From Micropterix aruncella (lineage: Eukaryota; Arthropoda; Insecta; Lepidoptera; Micropterigidae), in contig OX155951.1 of assembly GCA_944548615.1 (NCBI GenBank), positions 36,494,416-36,558,415 of the forward strand: a stretch of 64,000 nt of DNA. The letters run 5' to 3'. Positions 46,836-58,733 of this stretch are shown here, piece by piece (within the stretch, counting starts at the first letter, position 1; each line of letters begins with the position of its first letter). A program made the position numbers and the translations under genes. Under the pieces are notes generated by a model. It ran no database searches, was not told the origin of the DNA, and was given only the letters and a program-made list of their open reading frames with translations.

Positions 46836-47110
46836 TTAATTTTCATTCCTGAGCTTTTCTTCGACTGCGTGAAGAAAAGGCTTCCTGTCCAGAGAAAAAA
46901 TGTCAAGGTCATTAAACCTGTTATTAAAAGAGGTGAGTAACCGTATCATAGTAGAGTTGCTGAAGTGGCTTGAATTGCACCTGGGCACATGAAACAAACG
47001 AGAAACTCGGGTACTTCTGGGGGGCACTCTCAAGGAAATTCGCTCAATTTAAGCTGGACAGTCTATTAAACCATGAAGGATGTCAACTTTAACAAAATAA
47101 TAAAGCCTCA
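46836..47110 (-). pseudogene. LINE C-terminal fragment (jockey-like)
   Basis: Minus-strand frame: STRVSRLFHVPRCNSSHFSN, STMIRLLTSFNNRF and NDLDIFSLDRKPFLHAVEEK. The RTSR.F.VP.C.......S...R....N.....DIF......F pattern is a common C-terminus of jockey-like LINE reverse transcriptases. Upstream residues are out of frame and only the last 65-80 codons are recognisable. Confidence 0.5.
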
Positions 47111-47210
47111 CAGTAGGAAAACAGTCCATTATTAGTTTATTGATTAATATTTTTTGCCTCAAAACAAAAGTTGTCGATCCGAAGCGGTTCATCCTATATT
47201 CTGAAAGTAT

Positions 47211-47650
47211 ACTGCAAATTGTGGTAAAAGCAAATCATTTTGCACACGTGTCCATTAGACCCCTGCTGACTCAAATTGGCGGCTGTTTACCAACATGGTC
47301 GCTAACAAATCAAAATTATTGTTGTCGTACTGATTTTTATCGGCACATTTTAAAATCATACTGTCAATAAATTCCGTAAATTTTGAACAGAATCCTTTTA
47401 AAAAATAACCGAATTTATTTTTCAGTATCATATTTGAAATGTACGACCCCAAAATAACCGAAAAAGAACCATCGCTCATTAAAATTAGCTCGTGAAAAAT
47501 AACTGATGGGTTATTAACGGCCATGTTGGCAAACGGCCGCCATTTTGAGTCCGCAGGGCCAAATATGTCGGAGCGGTGGGCCAAATTGACCACTTGGGTC
47601 TAATGAAGACGTGTGAGAAAGGATTTGCTTTTATCACAATTTGCAGTTTA
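47211..47650. mobile_element. MITE with about 50-bp TIRs and longer subterminal pairing
   Basis: ACTGCAAATTGTGGTAAAAG and CCATTAGACCC at the left are matched inverted by GGGTCTAATG and CTTTTATCACAATTTGCAGT at the right. Pairing resumes internally at ACTCAAATTGGCGGC / GCCGCCATTTTGAGT after a 45-bp one-sided insertion. About 440 bp, no transposase. Confidence 0.75.
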
Positions 47651-48485
47651 TTTTTATGTACCTCTTTGACTATACGTTATGCAGTGCGATTGTCTATTAA
47701 TGCAAATTAATATAACACAATATTATGGTGACCCCCAGATATGCATGACATGTCGCAATGATGCTTTTTACTTGATGACATTTTTTTTGTGTTTCTACTT
47801 CATTACTGATATTTTGTATTCTCTATATTTAAAGATACACACTCATTCTAATCTAGATAATAAAGTAGACAGGGACAAAGGAAACATTCCAGTTATTTTA
47901 TTTTATCATTCCAGTAAGTTATTTTTTCCCTGTTACATTTGTACGATAAAATATTATGTAATCAATGTAAATATAATGTAGCTTGTTTATATATTCAGCA
48001 AATCCTACCATACCGTTTTAATGATATATTAGTATAATAATAAGAACACAGAAAAAGTTCCAAACATGCCTGGGGACTGTTGAAACATATATGAAAGGGG
48101 AAGGGGGGATTTGAAATATAAATTAAACATAGCAATAGTTTTTTGCCTATTATAATATAATTCATATATAATCGTGCTGCTAAATGTATTATTGTTTAGG
48201 TTTTTTTTGTGAGATGGTGCGTTTAGATTTATCATTGAATTTTTTTCCTTGTATATTTCTTCTAACTGGACTTATTTCTTATTTACCTTTTTCAATTTTA
48301 TACTATGTATTCTAGAATAAAACAATATTATATTTACGTGATATAACGTTTACTAAAATAATAATTAAGGGATAATTGACATATATTAAAAAGTCCCCAA
48401 GAAGAGTGTTCCAGTTAATAAAACCAATTTAAATAAACTAAAAATTGAAATCGAAGACTGAAATAACTGAAATCTGAACTAACTC
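47651..48485. other. AT-rich stretch, nothing recognised
   Basis: The 100-codon frame at 47679-47981 has no known motif and low-complexity composition. Confidence 0.4.
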
Positions 48486-48489
48486 CAAT

Positions 48490-48810
48490 CCAATACATTC
48501 AATACCGATTCGAGCAACCGTGCAACTGAGCATTCTTACCATACGGTTAAGATGCTCGAGGGTGTGATATATCGAAGACGATGCAAAACAAATGCGATAT
48601 AAATACTATATTGAAACTAACCACCGAGGCGATCTCTTAGGCCTGTAAAGGATGTAATAATACTGAAAATCCCTGGTGACTATGAAATAGAGTGTAGATG
48701 AGGGCATAGCTTACATTAGATAAACGAAACGGCCCATAGCACTTGACTGATGAAACACTTCAAGGCAGATAAAAACGTTCAGCGAAAAAAATCGGCGAAC
48801 TGTGAATACC
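48490..48810 (+). pseudogene. Penelope-like GIY-YIG relic, second copy
   Basis: Parallel to 41550-42065: ILPYG, DINTILK, then GKDVI-like remnants, AYIR.TKRPIAL, HFKADKNVQRKKSANCEYL. The shared nucleotide blocks AAAAACGTTCAGCGAAAAAA and ATCGGC show the two relics are copies. More stops than the first copy, and no MITE at the LPY position. Confidence 0.55.
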
Positions 48811-49023
48811 TTTCTGATAGCAGATCAAATCACTGGCTCTTAAAAAATAGACAACATCCTATTTCGCAAGAAATCATAGTGTAAGTTATTCGACTTAAAA
48901 AAAAACAATTTGATATTATCACGAAGTTAACCAACCTCCTATCTGATTTGTCTTCTTGTTAACACGGGTGATTGCACCACGTACGCCGCCATATTTAACA
49001 TAAGAGAAGAATAATGAATGTTT

Positions 49024-49102
49024 GCAACTATGAATACCACCTACAGATTGCATTTAGTAGTAAAATCCTAGCTGCCAAATCGTAGTATAGCGTAATACGG
49101 TC
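49024..49102 (-). repeat. Dispersed repeat family E, copy 6 (minus)
   Basis: GCAACTATGAATACCACCTA, AGTAAAATCCTAGCTGCCAA and TCGTAGTA match copy 5. Confidence 0.5.
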
Positions 49103-50180
49103 TATAATCAATGCGTATATCACATAATCGCTTGGATATAGAACATCATATTTCTTATGATGTAGCCACTTTTTAAATTGTGCCTGGCATAACCTACAAG
49201 TTGTTTAATGTTTGCCATGCATGACTACTTGCTTTCGTTTGATATCCTAATACATATAGTAACATTTTTTTTTAGTTTTTTTCTTTTTCCTTATTAGAAC
49301 TCGCTTATTTAGAACCCTTTCATTCGTAGTAATATAGTATTAAAATCTAATCATTCTTAAATAATACCTACAGTTTTAACCTTTATATTCCAATAGTACA
49401 TAATATATGAAGCGCATCGAATCAAGCGACTCCTGCAAAGATAGAACTCTAAAAATAAATGTTATAATATCCTGGGACCGGAGGAACTAGGGGCATATCC
49501 ACCTGCTGCCGGTAACGCGTTATTTCCTACCCTTCATTATAAAGCTTGAATATTAAACGGATCCATTATTTACGAGTCATGTACGACGATTTATCGCCGT
49601 GTTACTTTACCTCATTACTGTTTGCATGTATACGAATTGAATAATAAATGTATAAATTTTTTTTTATTTATCATTTTCAAAGTTGAATTAATTAATCAAT
49701 AGGTGCACGATCACGGTCGTTTAATCGGTTCCATTTAATATCAACATAAAATAATTGATTGAAATAATTAAATTTGGCAATATTAATCTATGATTGTATG
49801 CGTATATATCTATTGGTTGGATTCATAATGATTTCCTTTCCTTTCCTAATTTGCTACTTAAGATGGAAAGAATTCCATCTTTACCGCTTTCCCCGACTTA
49901 CAACCAAATAATCGGTCTGGAAACTTCCCCTTGAAAACCTTATCAGTTGGGTTAATACAGAGGCTTCCGATAAAATGACTATTTACACTAATAGTTCAAC
50001 AATTTACACCAATTACACAATTACAATTTACAACAATTTACACCCCGCTAAATTTCACTCCAATTCCTAATTAACCATTGTAGTTTTGGAAATGGTACAA
50101 GTTTTGGAAATTTTGGCAAAATATTAATAATTCACAGTTCACTGGCACAATTTTGACGGTATTAACTTCCGGAAAATGTT
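49103..50180. other. AT-rich stretch, nothing recognised
   Basis: No gene seen. 49980-50050 is rich in CAATTTACAC-type repeats. Confidence 0.4.
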
Positions 50181-50214
50181 CTGTCACTTCCGAAAAACGT
50201 ACTAAGATTTTTTT

Positions 50215-50400
50215 ACAAAGGTTTGGTTTAAAAAGTTACACAACCAACTTTTCTAAACAGCCTCAAACATACAACAAACTTAACAAAAGAAGAACTTACC
50301 TCTCTTAACAATCTTAGCGAAGATACAAATTAGTCATTTTGCCAGCTGATAAAGGTTCGAATACAGTTATTCTAAGTAAAACAGACTATTGGTTATTTTA
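50215..50400 (+). pseudogene. Penelope-like reverse transcriptase, N-terminal fragment
   Basis: NLTKEELTSLNNLSEDTN, then in another frame LPADKGSNTVILSKTDYW. The L..EE..AL..L..D..I...PADKG..TV.L...DY pattern begins the reverse-transcriptase domain of Penelope-like elements. One frameshift occurs at about 50330. It ends exactly where the LINE relic on the opposite strand begins. Confidence 0.6.
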
Positions 50401-51115
50401 ATTTACCGGATTATTGTGCGTAAATGTGTACAACAATTTTCGGGTCGCACCAGCATGCTGAAGCACTTTTTCATTGCTAACTTTATGGGTCCAGCTTATA
50501 CGGAGCATTCGACGGTAGCACCACATCTCAAAAGATTCTAGCCGCCGTCTGGTGTCTTCTTTTATAATCCACGCTTCGCTGCCGTACATAACCACTGGCC
50601 AGATGTAGCAATGCAGGATCCAAGTTCTTAGATTTAATTTCCGGCAACACAAGACTTTTCTCATTTTATTGAATGATGCACGGGCGATTTCTATCCGGGT
50701 CTTAATTTCTTGATCGGAGTTCCATATTTCATTCACCCATGCACCGAGATATTTGTACTGCCGGGCGCGCTCAAGAACTTTACCTGCCACCGATATAGTA
50801 GGTTGTAAATCAGGATCCCTGGTAACAACCATGACTTTGGTTTTTAAAATATTGATTGACAAGCCAGTTTTTTTACTGCACTCATAAACTTTGTCAACCA
50901 ACCTTTGTAGGTCTTCCTGAGTAGAGGCAATAAGAACTGTGTTATCGGCGTAGCGCAAATTATTGATGCGTTTTCCGTTCATTTTCACCCCGACATCAGG
51001 ATTCTCCAGGGCCTCGGTCATAATCGCCTCAGAGTACCTACACGTTGAATAGTAATGGGGACAGAACGCAACCCTGACGTACCCCGCAGCAAATTTCGAC
51101 CTCCTCAGTGTATAT
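50398..51115 (-). pseudogene. LINE reverse transcriptase (RTE-like), YADN mutant, truncated
   Basis: Minus strand: SEEVEICCGVRQGCVLSPLL FN (one frameshift), then INNLRYADNTVLIASTQEDL, YKYLGAWVNE, KTRIEIARASFNKMRKVLCC, WPVVMYGSEAWIIKEDTRRR and EMWCYRRMLRISWTHKVSNE. It is the palm and thumb of an endonuclease-reverse-transcriptase LINE. The catalytic YADD reads YADN, so the second metal-binding aspartate is lost. The C-terminal tail and 3' UTR are missing: the frame stops at 50398 against the Penelope fragment, unusual for LINEs, which normally lose the 5' end. Confidence 0.75.
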
Positions 51116-51420
51116 ATAATACATACATAGGTATCTACAATTTGTGCAGATTTAAAAAATAAAATGAACTGAACTGAACTGACTATATAGCTGAGGGTTT
51201 GAGGCCCCTCAGGAACGATGCTTACTATAAAAATATATGCATCGATCCTAATTAAAAATGCGCTCAGGAAAAGTATAAATTTATATATGAAACAAGTAAA
51301 TATATTGTAAGGAAAAATAACACAGCTGCCGTTGCAAAACGCGAACTAATAATAATATTTTTTTAACAGTTTCTTGATAAAATAGTTGTGTTTTTTTTAA
51401 TAAAATATAGATTTATATAT
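51116..51420. other. Short GAACT repeat and AT-rich sequence
   Basis: GAACTGAACTGAACTGACT at about 51168-51183; nothing else recognised. Confidence 0.4.
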
Positions 51421-51423
51421 ATT

Positions 51424-51706
51424 GTCGGAATGTATTCAATCAGACCTTTAATTTGAGGCTAAACGCGATATATTTATCTTAACTTATTGACATTTGGAGA
51501 TTTCGCTATTTAGACCACTATTTACTTAATATTTGGACAGTTAAGGTACTCTATGACACACAAGATGACACAAGGATTCTATAAATACTACACACTTCTA
51601 ATTTGGCTCGAGGGTTTAGAAGTTATGATGAAATAAAGAAACGAAAAACATACATAAATGGGCCCTGAAAATTACACTCCTTTTTGTTGGGCAGTTGTGT
51701 AAAAAT
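51424..51706 (+). repeat. Dispersed repeat family C, copy 2
   Basis: GACATTTGGAGATTT, ACTATTTACTTAATATTTGG, ACAGTTAA, terminal TTACACTCCTTTTTGTTGGG and CAGTTGTGTAAAAA match copy 1. Confidence 0.6.
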
Positions 51707-52255
51707 GGTATGGCAATGGTATGTATTTAGGGTTTTTAAATTCTATACATTCTCTTCTATTAAAATTTGGTAATTATGTTTTTTAGCGAAATCCTTATTA
51801 AATCTGTTTCAATTTCATATGCTCTAATAAAAAGTGCAATGTGACATTTCTCTCATCAAATAAAATTAACTGCCGTCTCGATGTAGCCTCCGTGAATAAT
51901 GAACAATATACGACCGCAGCTCATCAACATTTCCGTCGTGGCTATTATTTTGCAGGGGCGAAGCGTTCGTCATTTGTTTGTTGTCAAATATGGCGTAATC
52001 CCATTCGATCTGCAGCGACCCATATAAGCTGCGCACGATTATAATCCATTTCGCGCGTTGAAAGCTCTTGCTCTCTCGGCGCGCGCCATTTGCGATATTA
52101 CCGCTGACGGAACAAAACAAAATGGGCGGGCGTTATGAAACGGATAAGTCCGCGTAGCGGTTGGGCAAAAAAATGATGCATGCCGAACTGGATGATGTAT
52201 TAAGGGCACTCTTGCTGCGATCGGGCATTTAATTTAATTGTATTTAGTAGTTAGT
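51707..52255. other. GC-richer unassigned stretch (51850-52230)
   Basis: No known motif in overlapping frames. Could be single-copy host DNA. Confidence 0.3.
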
Positions 52256-52259
52256 AATG

Positions 52260-53330
52260 CAGAGAGTTTAATATTCCAATGGCTCTCTGTTTCATCAACT
52301 ATGCCAAAGCGTTTGACTGCGTGGACTGGGGGAAAATGTTTGAGGTTATGCGCGATATGGGGATCCCAAACCACCTTATATTTCTTATACAGAGTCTGTA
52401 CATGGAAGGCATTTCGAATATTAGACAAGGGTGCATTGTATCTTCGAAACTCTTCAATTTGATGGGCGAACATAATGATAAAAGTACTAGACGAACTTTC
52501 ATGATCAATCACCTAAGATTCGCCGATGACACCACAGTCATAGGTGGCAATGACAATAAGTTAGCGACCCTATTACGCAGAGTGGAGAAGGAAAACAAGG
52601 AGTATGGACTGCACATGAACTGCAGCAAGACCATATTCATGTTTGTGGACCGGGCTGGAACCATGCAACGCACCAATGACCTGAGGGACCTTTAAGCTCT
52701 GAAAGACTTTGTCTATCTGAGCTCTATGATGTGTAACGACAGACACTGCGAAAAGGAGGTCTCATTCAGAAGCCAGATGGCAAGGTTGCCATGAGCAAGC
52801 TAAAAAGGCTGTGGAAGAATCGGGGTGTTAGTAAGCGGACTAAGGTCAGGCTGGTTCAAGCTCTAGTTTTCTCTATCTTTCTCTATGCATCGGAGACGTG
52901 GACCCTGAAGGCTCGGATACGCACCAAAATCGATGCACTGGAGATGTGGTGTTGGTGCAAAATGCTAGGAATTTAATGGACAGTATGTCGAATAAAAAAA
53001 TCTATACTTGAAGAACTCGGCATCCAATTGAGGCTCTCCACCGTATGCATGAAAAGAGTTCTGCAGTACTTTGGTCATGTAGCCAGGAGAAACCGGGAGA
53101 ATCTGAAGAAAATAGCTTTCCGAGGGTCGTGGAGGGAAGTAGAAGCAGGGGCAGATTTCCGGCCAGATTGAAAAACCTCATAAAATAACTTACAAAAGGG
53201 TCAATATAATCTGAGACCCTTCATGCAGAAGCCAGGTCTAAGTGGAGGAGCCTCGTAGTCAAACAGGCAAACTGTAAACTGTCACGATTCTCGGTAATGA
53301 GGAGCGACGGAAAAGAAGTAGCTCATAATA
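52260..53330 (+). pseudogene. LINE reverse transcriptase, RTE-like, with C-terminus
   Basis: The frame 52279-52695 holds the motif-A segment FINYAKAFDCVDWGKMFEVM, IPNHLIFLIQSLY, IRQGCIVSSKLFNLMGE and INHLRFADDTTVIGG (catalytic FADD intact). A later frame (52791-52976) holds VSKRTKVRLVQALVFSIFLY, ASETWTLKARIRTKIDALEM and WCWCKMLGI. The tail (QYFGHVARRNRENL, GSRSRGRFPARLKNLIK, HAEARSKWRSLV) follows in shifting frames. A relative of the 50398-51115 LINE type, diverged. At least three frame breaks; internal deletion after the LFNLMGE box. Confidence 0.75.
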
Positions 53331-53720
53331 TAATAATTAAGTAGTTTATATTTCTTCAATTTATTAGATTAGTACTCATTACAATCCATGACTAAGATCA
53401 TTAAGCTGATATGTCAGTTTTTGGCCTTATCGAAATTTTGGTGCCAAAAAATCGACAACAATATCAACGAAAAATCGGTTGTGTTACCCTCAAAACTTTC
53501 CCGGCAAGTAGCCAAGGACTTTGAAAGGATTTGAGCGTGATGCCAATTTTTTTCAGGAGGTACTGGCATCATACGGCGACGATACGTCGAATATATCAAG
53601 GGTTAACGACGCAAATCGTTCGTCGGCAACGAGAGCGTATATTTAAAATTCAATGTGATTTAGGCCCAAAACACCCAGGGTTTGCAGTGGTATTACATCC
53701 TTTGCCAATGCCAGTGGGAA
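53331..53720. other. Unassigned stretch
   Basis: Short frames at 53414-53599 (-) and 53531-53728 (+) without recognised motifs; lies between a LINE and a Penelope tail. Confidence 0.35.
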
Positions 53721-53724
53721 GCCA

Positions 53725-54110
53725 TTGAAATAAGAAGAACCCCGAACTTCAATATAGACGACTGTTACAAACTCTCTTCTACATGGAACCCTCTTCTTAA
53801 AATGTTCCCACCGCCGAACGCCGAACGCAAGGGCGTAAGACAGGATACAGTGAGTGTTGTGTGCAAGACTCATTTTCGAAATTCGCGCGCTCCGAGCCCG
53901 CCCCCCCAACACCGTTATAACCTACGCAGTAGCGGCAGCGGTATGTGGTCTACCCGCAAAACAACGGATTGACAGCTCTTTCAGTCTACCCTGGATAACG
54001 GCGGCTACAACGTCACCGAAACGTCGGGTGCTACAAATTTCACCCGGTAAATTCGTTTCTATCCTATTTATAATGTCAAACAACCGCGATAGTCTTCGAT
54101 TTTTATAGAA
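53725..54110 (+). pseudogene. Penelope-like element, 3' end with EAIEI motif
   Basis: Frame: WEAIEIRRTPNFNIDDCYKL, SSTWNPLLKMFPPPNAERKG and VCKTHFRNSRAPSPPPQHRY, ending NLRSSGSG. Nearly identical to 23222-23660 on the opposite strand and followed by the same 3' blocks (ACAACGGATTGACAGCTCTT, GAAACGTCGGGTGCTAC, TCAAACAACCGCGATAGTCT). DG of the motif has become DC. Confidence 0.6.
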
Positions 54111-54273
54111 ACGTACTGGTCAAAACGACAGTTTCTTAATTTAATTCAATAATGAAAAGCGTGTAGTTTTAATGTTATGAAATGCATCAGTAGAAATAAG
54201 TTATTTCACAATCCTATTGTTCCACATCGAATCTTCCGTGACGATTCTTTCAACACATTGTTCGCGCCAACTT

Positions 54274-54345
54274 TTACATAACTGTCCAACAAAAAAGGAG
54301 TGTAATGTGTTCAGGGTTTATCTATTTATGGTTTCCGTTTTTCCC
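54274..54345 (-). repeat. Dispersed repeat family C, short copy 3 (minus)
   Basis: AACTGTCCAACAAAAAAGGA, GTGTAATGTGTTCAGGGTTT; only the terminal part is retained. Confidence 0.55.
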
Positions 54346-55230
54346 TTCCCTATTAGACTGTATTCCGTATCACAGCATAATTCTCCATAGGAATTTTCAA
54401 AATCAGTCTTGCCTTGTGTTTCCAATTTCTTACTCTACTTTTTTGTCTCTGGATCATAGTGATGTACCATTTTTTTTCATATATTGTCTCGTATCAATCA
54501 AAAGAGTTCTGTTTATCGATACGGAAAGCCCCCAAAAGTCCTCTCATATCATCCTTTCACTTTCTGATCTAGTTTTGCTTGAAAGTCAATTGAGCGAAGT
54601 CGTTTTAGAACAGAATCGATTCTTTATTTTTGCACTTCTTCGAGGTCGCTTCTGTATTATAATTAAACGAGTTACGAGCAACAAAATCATCTAATCGAGC
54701 AGTCGGCCGTTGCGATATAAAATAAGCCGAGCTGCCGCACTTATAATAAAAGCAAATTTTAAAAGTGTTCCTCGATTTACGTCGCGCACTCTTGTTAGCT
54801 TATTTACATTTGTTGGCTGAAGTTAAATGAAATTTAATGGACTCGCTCAGCACTTCGTGAAAATTTCAAAGGAACTTATCTTACGTCGGCGTGAGGTTCG
54901 GCGGGCGAGGCGGTTGCTACGCTGTGCTACTGTGACAATTTGAAATCGGCCAGTTATTAATATAGGAGGGTTCGTCGGCTCTAGGAAACGACTTTGGAAT
55001 GCGAGGCAATTATTTTCTACCCTCGAAAAGGTTGTGCTATTAATCAGAAAAATCTGTAGAATAATTACAAGGATTAAATTACAACGCTCGACTTGGTTTC
55101 ACCCGTAAGCAGGTTGCATTGCTGTATATACTAAAACATTTATTTGTTGTTTTGTTTATTGTGACATTTCCCAGCGGCCGAGTTTATTATCATACGTCAA
55201 AATCTTACAACCAACCCTATTATGAAGTAC
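54346..55230. other. Unassigned stretch
   Basis: The 129-codon plus frame at 54305-54694 has no recognised motif and T-rich composition. 54780-55080 is GC-balanced and could be host single-copy DNA. Confidence 0.35.
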
Positions 55231-55231
55231 C

Positions 55232-55376
55232 GTTAATTTTGACTATACGTCAAAGTGTGGGAATTTCTACCAATTGGTTTATAAAAATAACATGTCACTT
55301 TTCAACAGGTTGGTTTTTTTTTCTTTCTTTAAACCAGTTGAAAGGAATTCCTACACTTGGTTATGTCAAAATTAAC
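55232..55376. mobile_element. Short foldback MITE (145 bp)
   Basis: GTTAATTTTGAC at the left pairs with GTCAAAATTAAC at the right. Arms of about 47 bp with a few indels continue through CAA(A/G)TGT(G/A)GGAATT and end at TTGGTTTA / TAAACCAG. Confidence 0.7.
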
Positions 55377-55404
55377 TAAAATTACAACATAATATGTAAA
55401 TATA

Positions 55405-56375
55405 CAGTGGAAACTCTCATAAAGAGCACCTCTCATAACGAGTAATTAGCATAACGACCAAAAAAAATGTGAAACAATTGCTCCCTTGACGAGCGACATT
55501 TCGCATAAGGAGCGTTTTGAGGTGACCGAAGGTGATCTCACTTTTAGAGAGTTAACATCACTTTCACATCGTTACTTGCCTCGAGATAATTTACAAGGCT
55601 TGGTAAGGTATTACCAAGAGGACCATCACTTCTACTCGGAAAAAAATTGGCCAGAGAGTGTTGTCGAATGTAATTTTGAGAGGTTTGAAACAGCACCTGT
55701 GGAGTCTAGAGTCAACGAAATTGTGTCTTTGGCCAATATCATGGGACTCGAGGTAGATAACAACGATATTGATGAGCTTGTGAAAGAGCACAGTCAAGAG
55801 CTGACCAACAAAAGAGCTTATACAGTTGTATCGTATTTCACATCAAGAAGTTATGGAGAGCTTCTTATCGGAGAAGGAAGTAGCAGAGCAACAACCTTCT
55901 GGGGCAACAAGAGAAATGCTGAAACCATGGGGAATTGTTGCATCGTACATTGAGAAGCATCACCCTAATAAGGAGTTGGCTATGCGTGCTGCAAATTTAT
56001 TCCATGATAATGCTGTCATTTCAACCAAATTTTGAAGCGTCGGCAAAAACAAATGTCTCTAGACAACTTTCTATTAAAAAAGAATTAATTAATTTGTCAT
56101 AAATTCCTAAATAATAAACTAGTTATTTCAATGTTTATTGTTTTATTTTTTAAATCAAAATTTATATTCCGGGTTGTTACGCTCCTAACCATTTACAAGC
56201 AATTTTATTTTAGTAAATGTTGATAATATATTTTTTTTAAAAATGAGTATTTTTTTGGCATGGGACGCATTATTTTATTTTACATTATGGGAATCCTAAT
56301 CATTATGGGAAAAATTGTTTCGCTTAACGAGTATGATTCTGGAACGAATTATGCTTGTTATGAGAGGTTCCACTA
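55405..56375 (+). mobile_element. pogo/Tigger-like deletion derivative
   Basis: The left end TA|CAGTGGAAACTCTCATAA and the right end TTATGAGAGGTTCCACTA are inverted copies, flanked by TA-like dinucleotides. A 971-bp element enclosing only the C-terminal third of the transposase (55486-56040). The family's autonomous members are usually over 2 kb, so the DNA-binding and DDE regions were deleted. Confidence 0.75.
55486..56040 (+). pseudogene. Tigger/pogo transposase C-terminal fragment
   Basis: Residues WPESVVECNFERFE, SRVNEIVSLANIMGLEVD, NNDIDELVKEHSQELT form the acidic C-terminal region after the DDE domain of Tigger/jerky-like transposases. A frameshift at about 55910 leads to WGIVASYIEKHHPNKELAMR, AANLFHDNAV and KQMSLDNFLLKK. 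The catalytic DDE triad and CENP-B-type DNA-binding domains are absent. The upstream part (ERFEVTEGDLTFRELTSLSH) is not clearly assignable. Confidence 0.7.
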
Positions 56376-58290
56376 CATACATAAATTATTTGGTATAAGG
56401 TATGAATGTTGGTATTATAAGGTATGAACGTTGAACGTCCAAGCGCAGATTTTCTAAGCTATACATATAGAGGGAACAGCATTTTCCAATATTTTCTATC
56501 AAAAGTCTTATATGATTAAGTAGAATTTTCATACGGACAATAGTATTAATAATCAAAAAGAATTGTTGGATAAATTATCACAAATTATCCCATGGGAAAG
56601 TATTTTGAAGACAATACAAATACAAACATATCAGTAATAATAATAATCAAAATACAAATATAAACATATCAGTAATAACAATAACCAATAGTTGAAAAAA
56701 AAACACAATTACATAATAGTCAATAATTGAGAGAATAAATAATAAAAATAGTCAATAAAGTCAATAGAACTGCGAAAAACTTAGGTACTTTATTATTTAT
56801 TTTTTATTATTTATTTTTTTTATTTATAAAGTTTGAAAGTGTGATAGTTAGTTAGTTAGTTAGCGTGTCCGGGCCAGGTTAGAACACGTCTCTCCAAAAA
56901 TATGCGGCCTGGGTGGTCTTGTTGTTCGTCTCTTGTAGGTCCTGGTGTGTGATAGGGGTTTACATCTTCATCCTGCAGAGTTGAGCAGTCGTTTGTTGGA
57001 TTCGCTTTATAGCACCAGCAGACGAGATTGGCTCGGCATCTTTTCACAGTTTCCATGGCCCGGTGGTAGGAGGATTAGTATATGTCTTTATATTTAGGAA
57101 ACACATCGATGTGCTCGATGTGTTTCGACAAACACTGGGGTGGATATCTTGAGATTCCACGTTTGCATTCTAAAGCCGTTAGTTGAATTTGCTTTATTAT
57201 CCGCGACTTGCAGAAGTAATGCGAACCGATCGTGTCTCTCGTGTAGTGGGACGATAAGCTTTAAGTAACTCACCTAAGTACACCATCCTGTGATTCGTAT
57301 TGTATGCATTCTCTTAAGTAATGGTTAATTTATCGACGTTTTATTGAAATCGACCCTCATTTGCCTAACTAGATGGGGACTTCAATGTATATATTAGAAT
57401 TTTAATCAAATTTTCTCAAATTTTAATCAAATGAAAAGAATCATGAAATTGAGAACAAAATGGCATTTCCATAATTCCGAAATTTCCATTGTTTTTTAAA
57501 AAATGTTCTTGGCTATTATTGTAGGATTTTATTTTACAACATATTATTCTGCACAAAAACTGAGTTTAAAATAATTTAAATATCTTTAGATATAGGCTTT
57601 CGTTAGGTACTGATTTATTTACATTAAAAATCAGTAAGCTAGAAAAAAAACATCCATACAAATTCAGGTTGTTAGTGTAGCTTAGTTAGTAGGTAATCTT
57701 TTGCAAAAGAAAATATCCTAATATCAAAAACTTAAAGTTTATTTAATATTGTTCTAGAATGAATTTTTTATATGATTCTAGAATAGTAATTTCTCCAAGA
57801 AAATATTGACGTTCAAGAAAAGTAGTTTTATTTCTTCAAAATCCGTCTCGTGACTTCTTTCAGTATTTTTCTCTATATGCAACGGTTTCTGATTTCCTTA
57901 TGCTCCGGTTCAAAATTCACGCTGTGTAATATAGCTACATGATATCTACAAAATAATACAATTATTCTTAAAAATATGTTTTTTTTGTAAATGCGTTTGT
58001 TATGCCTGCCAAGCTATGTTACATATCAGAGCGTTCATCGGGGTATTGGCTCTGAATGGAACATACAGTTTGACAATACGCCTACCGGAATACACTCATG
58101 TTTCGAAATCGAAATGAAATCATTCGACAGTGACGAGTCTGTACGAAGATTTTATATTCAGTCTCACGAGTCTCATAGTACTAACAGACTTTTTATTGCG
58201 GTTTGTTTTAATTACATTGTATGTAACATGAGTCCATTTTTATGATCCACTGTCCATTCACAAATGACATTTTTTATAGAGTTCGTTCGT
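56376..58290. other. Unassigned stretch
   Basis: A 66-codon minus frame at 56856-57056 (LVCWCYKANPTNDCSTLQDE) and an 84-codon plus frame at 57991-58245 show no recognised family. (GTTA)n-like TTAGTTAGTTAGTTAG lies at 56850. The rest is AT-rich. Confidence 0.35.
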
Positions 58291-58294
58291 GCCG

Positions 58295-58560
58295 CAATCC
58301 TCATTGATTGGATAGAAAATCGGCGAACCATTAGGTGCAGTTTTGAAATCTTGTTGGCTATCTAAATGACAATTCTATTTCTACCGCTTGATCTGGGAAG
58401 CCATGAAAATAATAACCCCGAAATGAGATATATATATAATAAATATAATAAAATCGAAAACGAGAACCTCGAATTTCAATGAGAAGAAGGTTTCAAACTC
58501 TCATCTACTTGTAACCCAATTCTTCAAATATTTTAAGGGCCCTTCGCCGAGTACAAAATC
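58295..58560 (+). pseudogene. Penelope-like 3'-end relic, decayed
   Basis: Nucleotide blocks GGGAAGCCATGAAAATAATA, ACCTCGAATTTCAATGAGAA, GTTTCAAACTCTCATCTACT and ACCCAATTCTTCAAATATTT parallel the EAIEI...NFN...KLSSTWNPLLKMF coding region of 53725-54110, with insertions. It is preceded by the block shared with 42480-42590. Confidence 0.5.
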
Positions 58561-58733
58561 GCTAGTTGTGGTAAAGTAACACCCGAATTTATAGTTGAGT
58601 ATCGGTTCAGTAATTAAGTACTGCTTGATATTGAGAAATAAATGTGTTTGACATACGGAAAATGCGAGAAAAATCGGCTGAGTATGGCTTAAATATTCGG
58701 ACATTTATTGCTATCGAGCGGCAATACTGTTAC

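Noticed and set aside
47255..47593. 112-codon minus-strand frame
   Set aside because: Lies wholly inside a TIR MITE and overlaps its inverted arms; no recognised domain.
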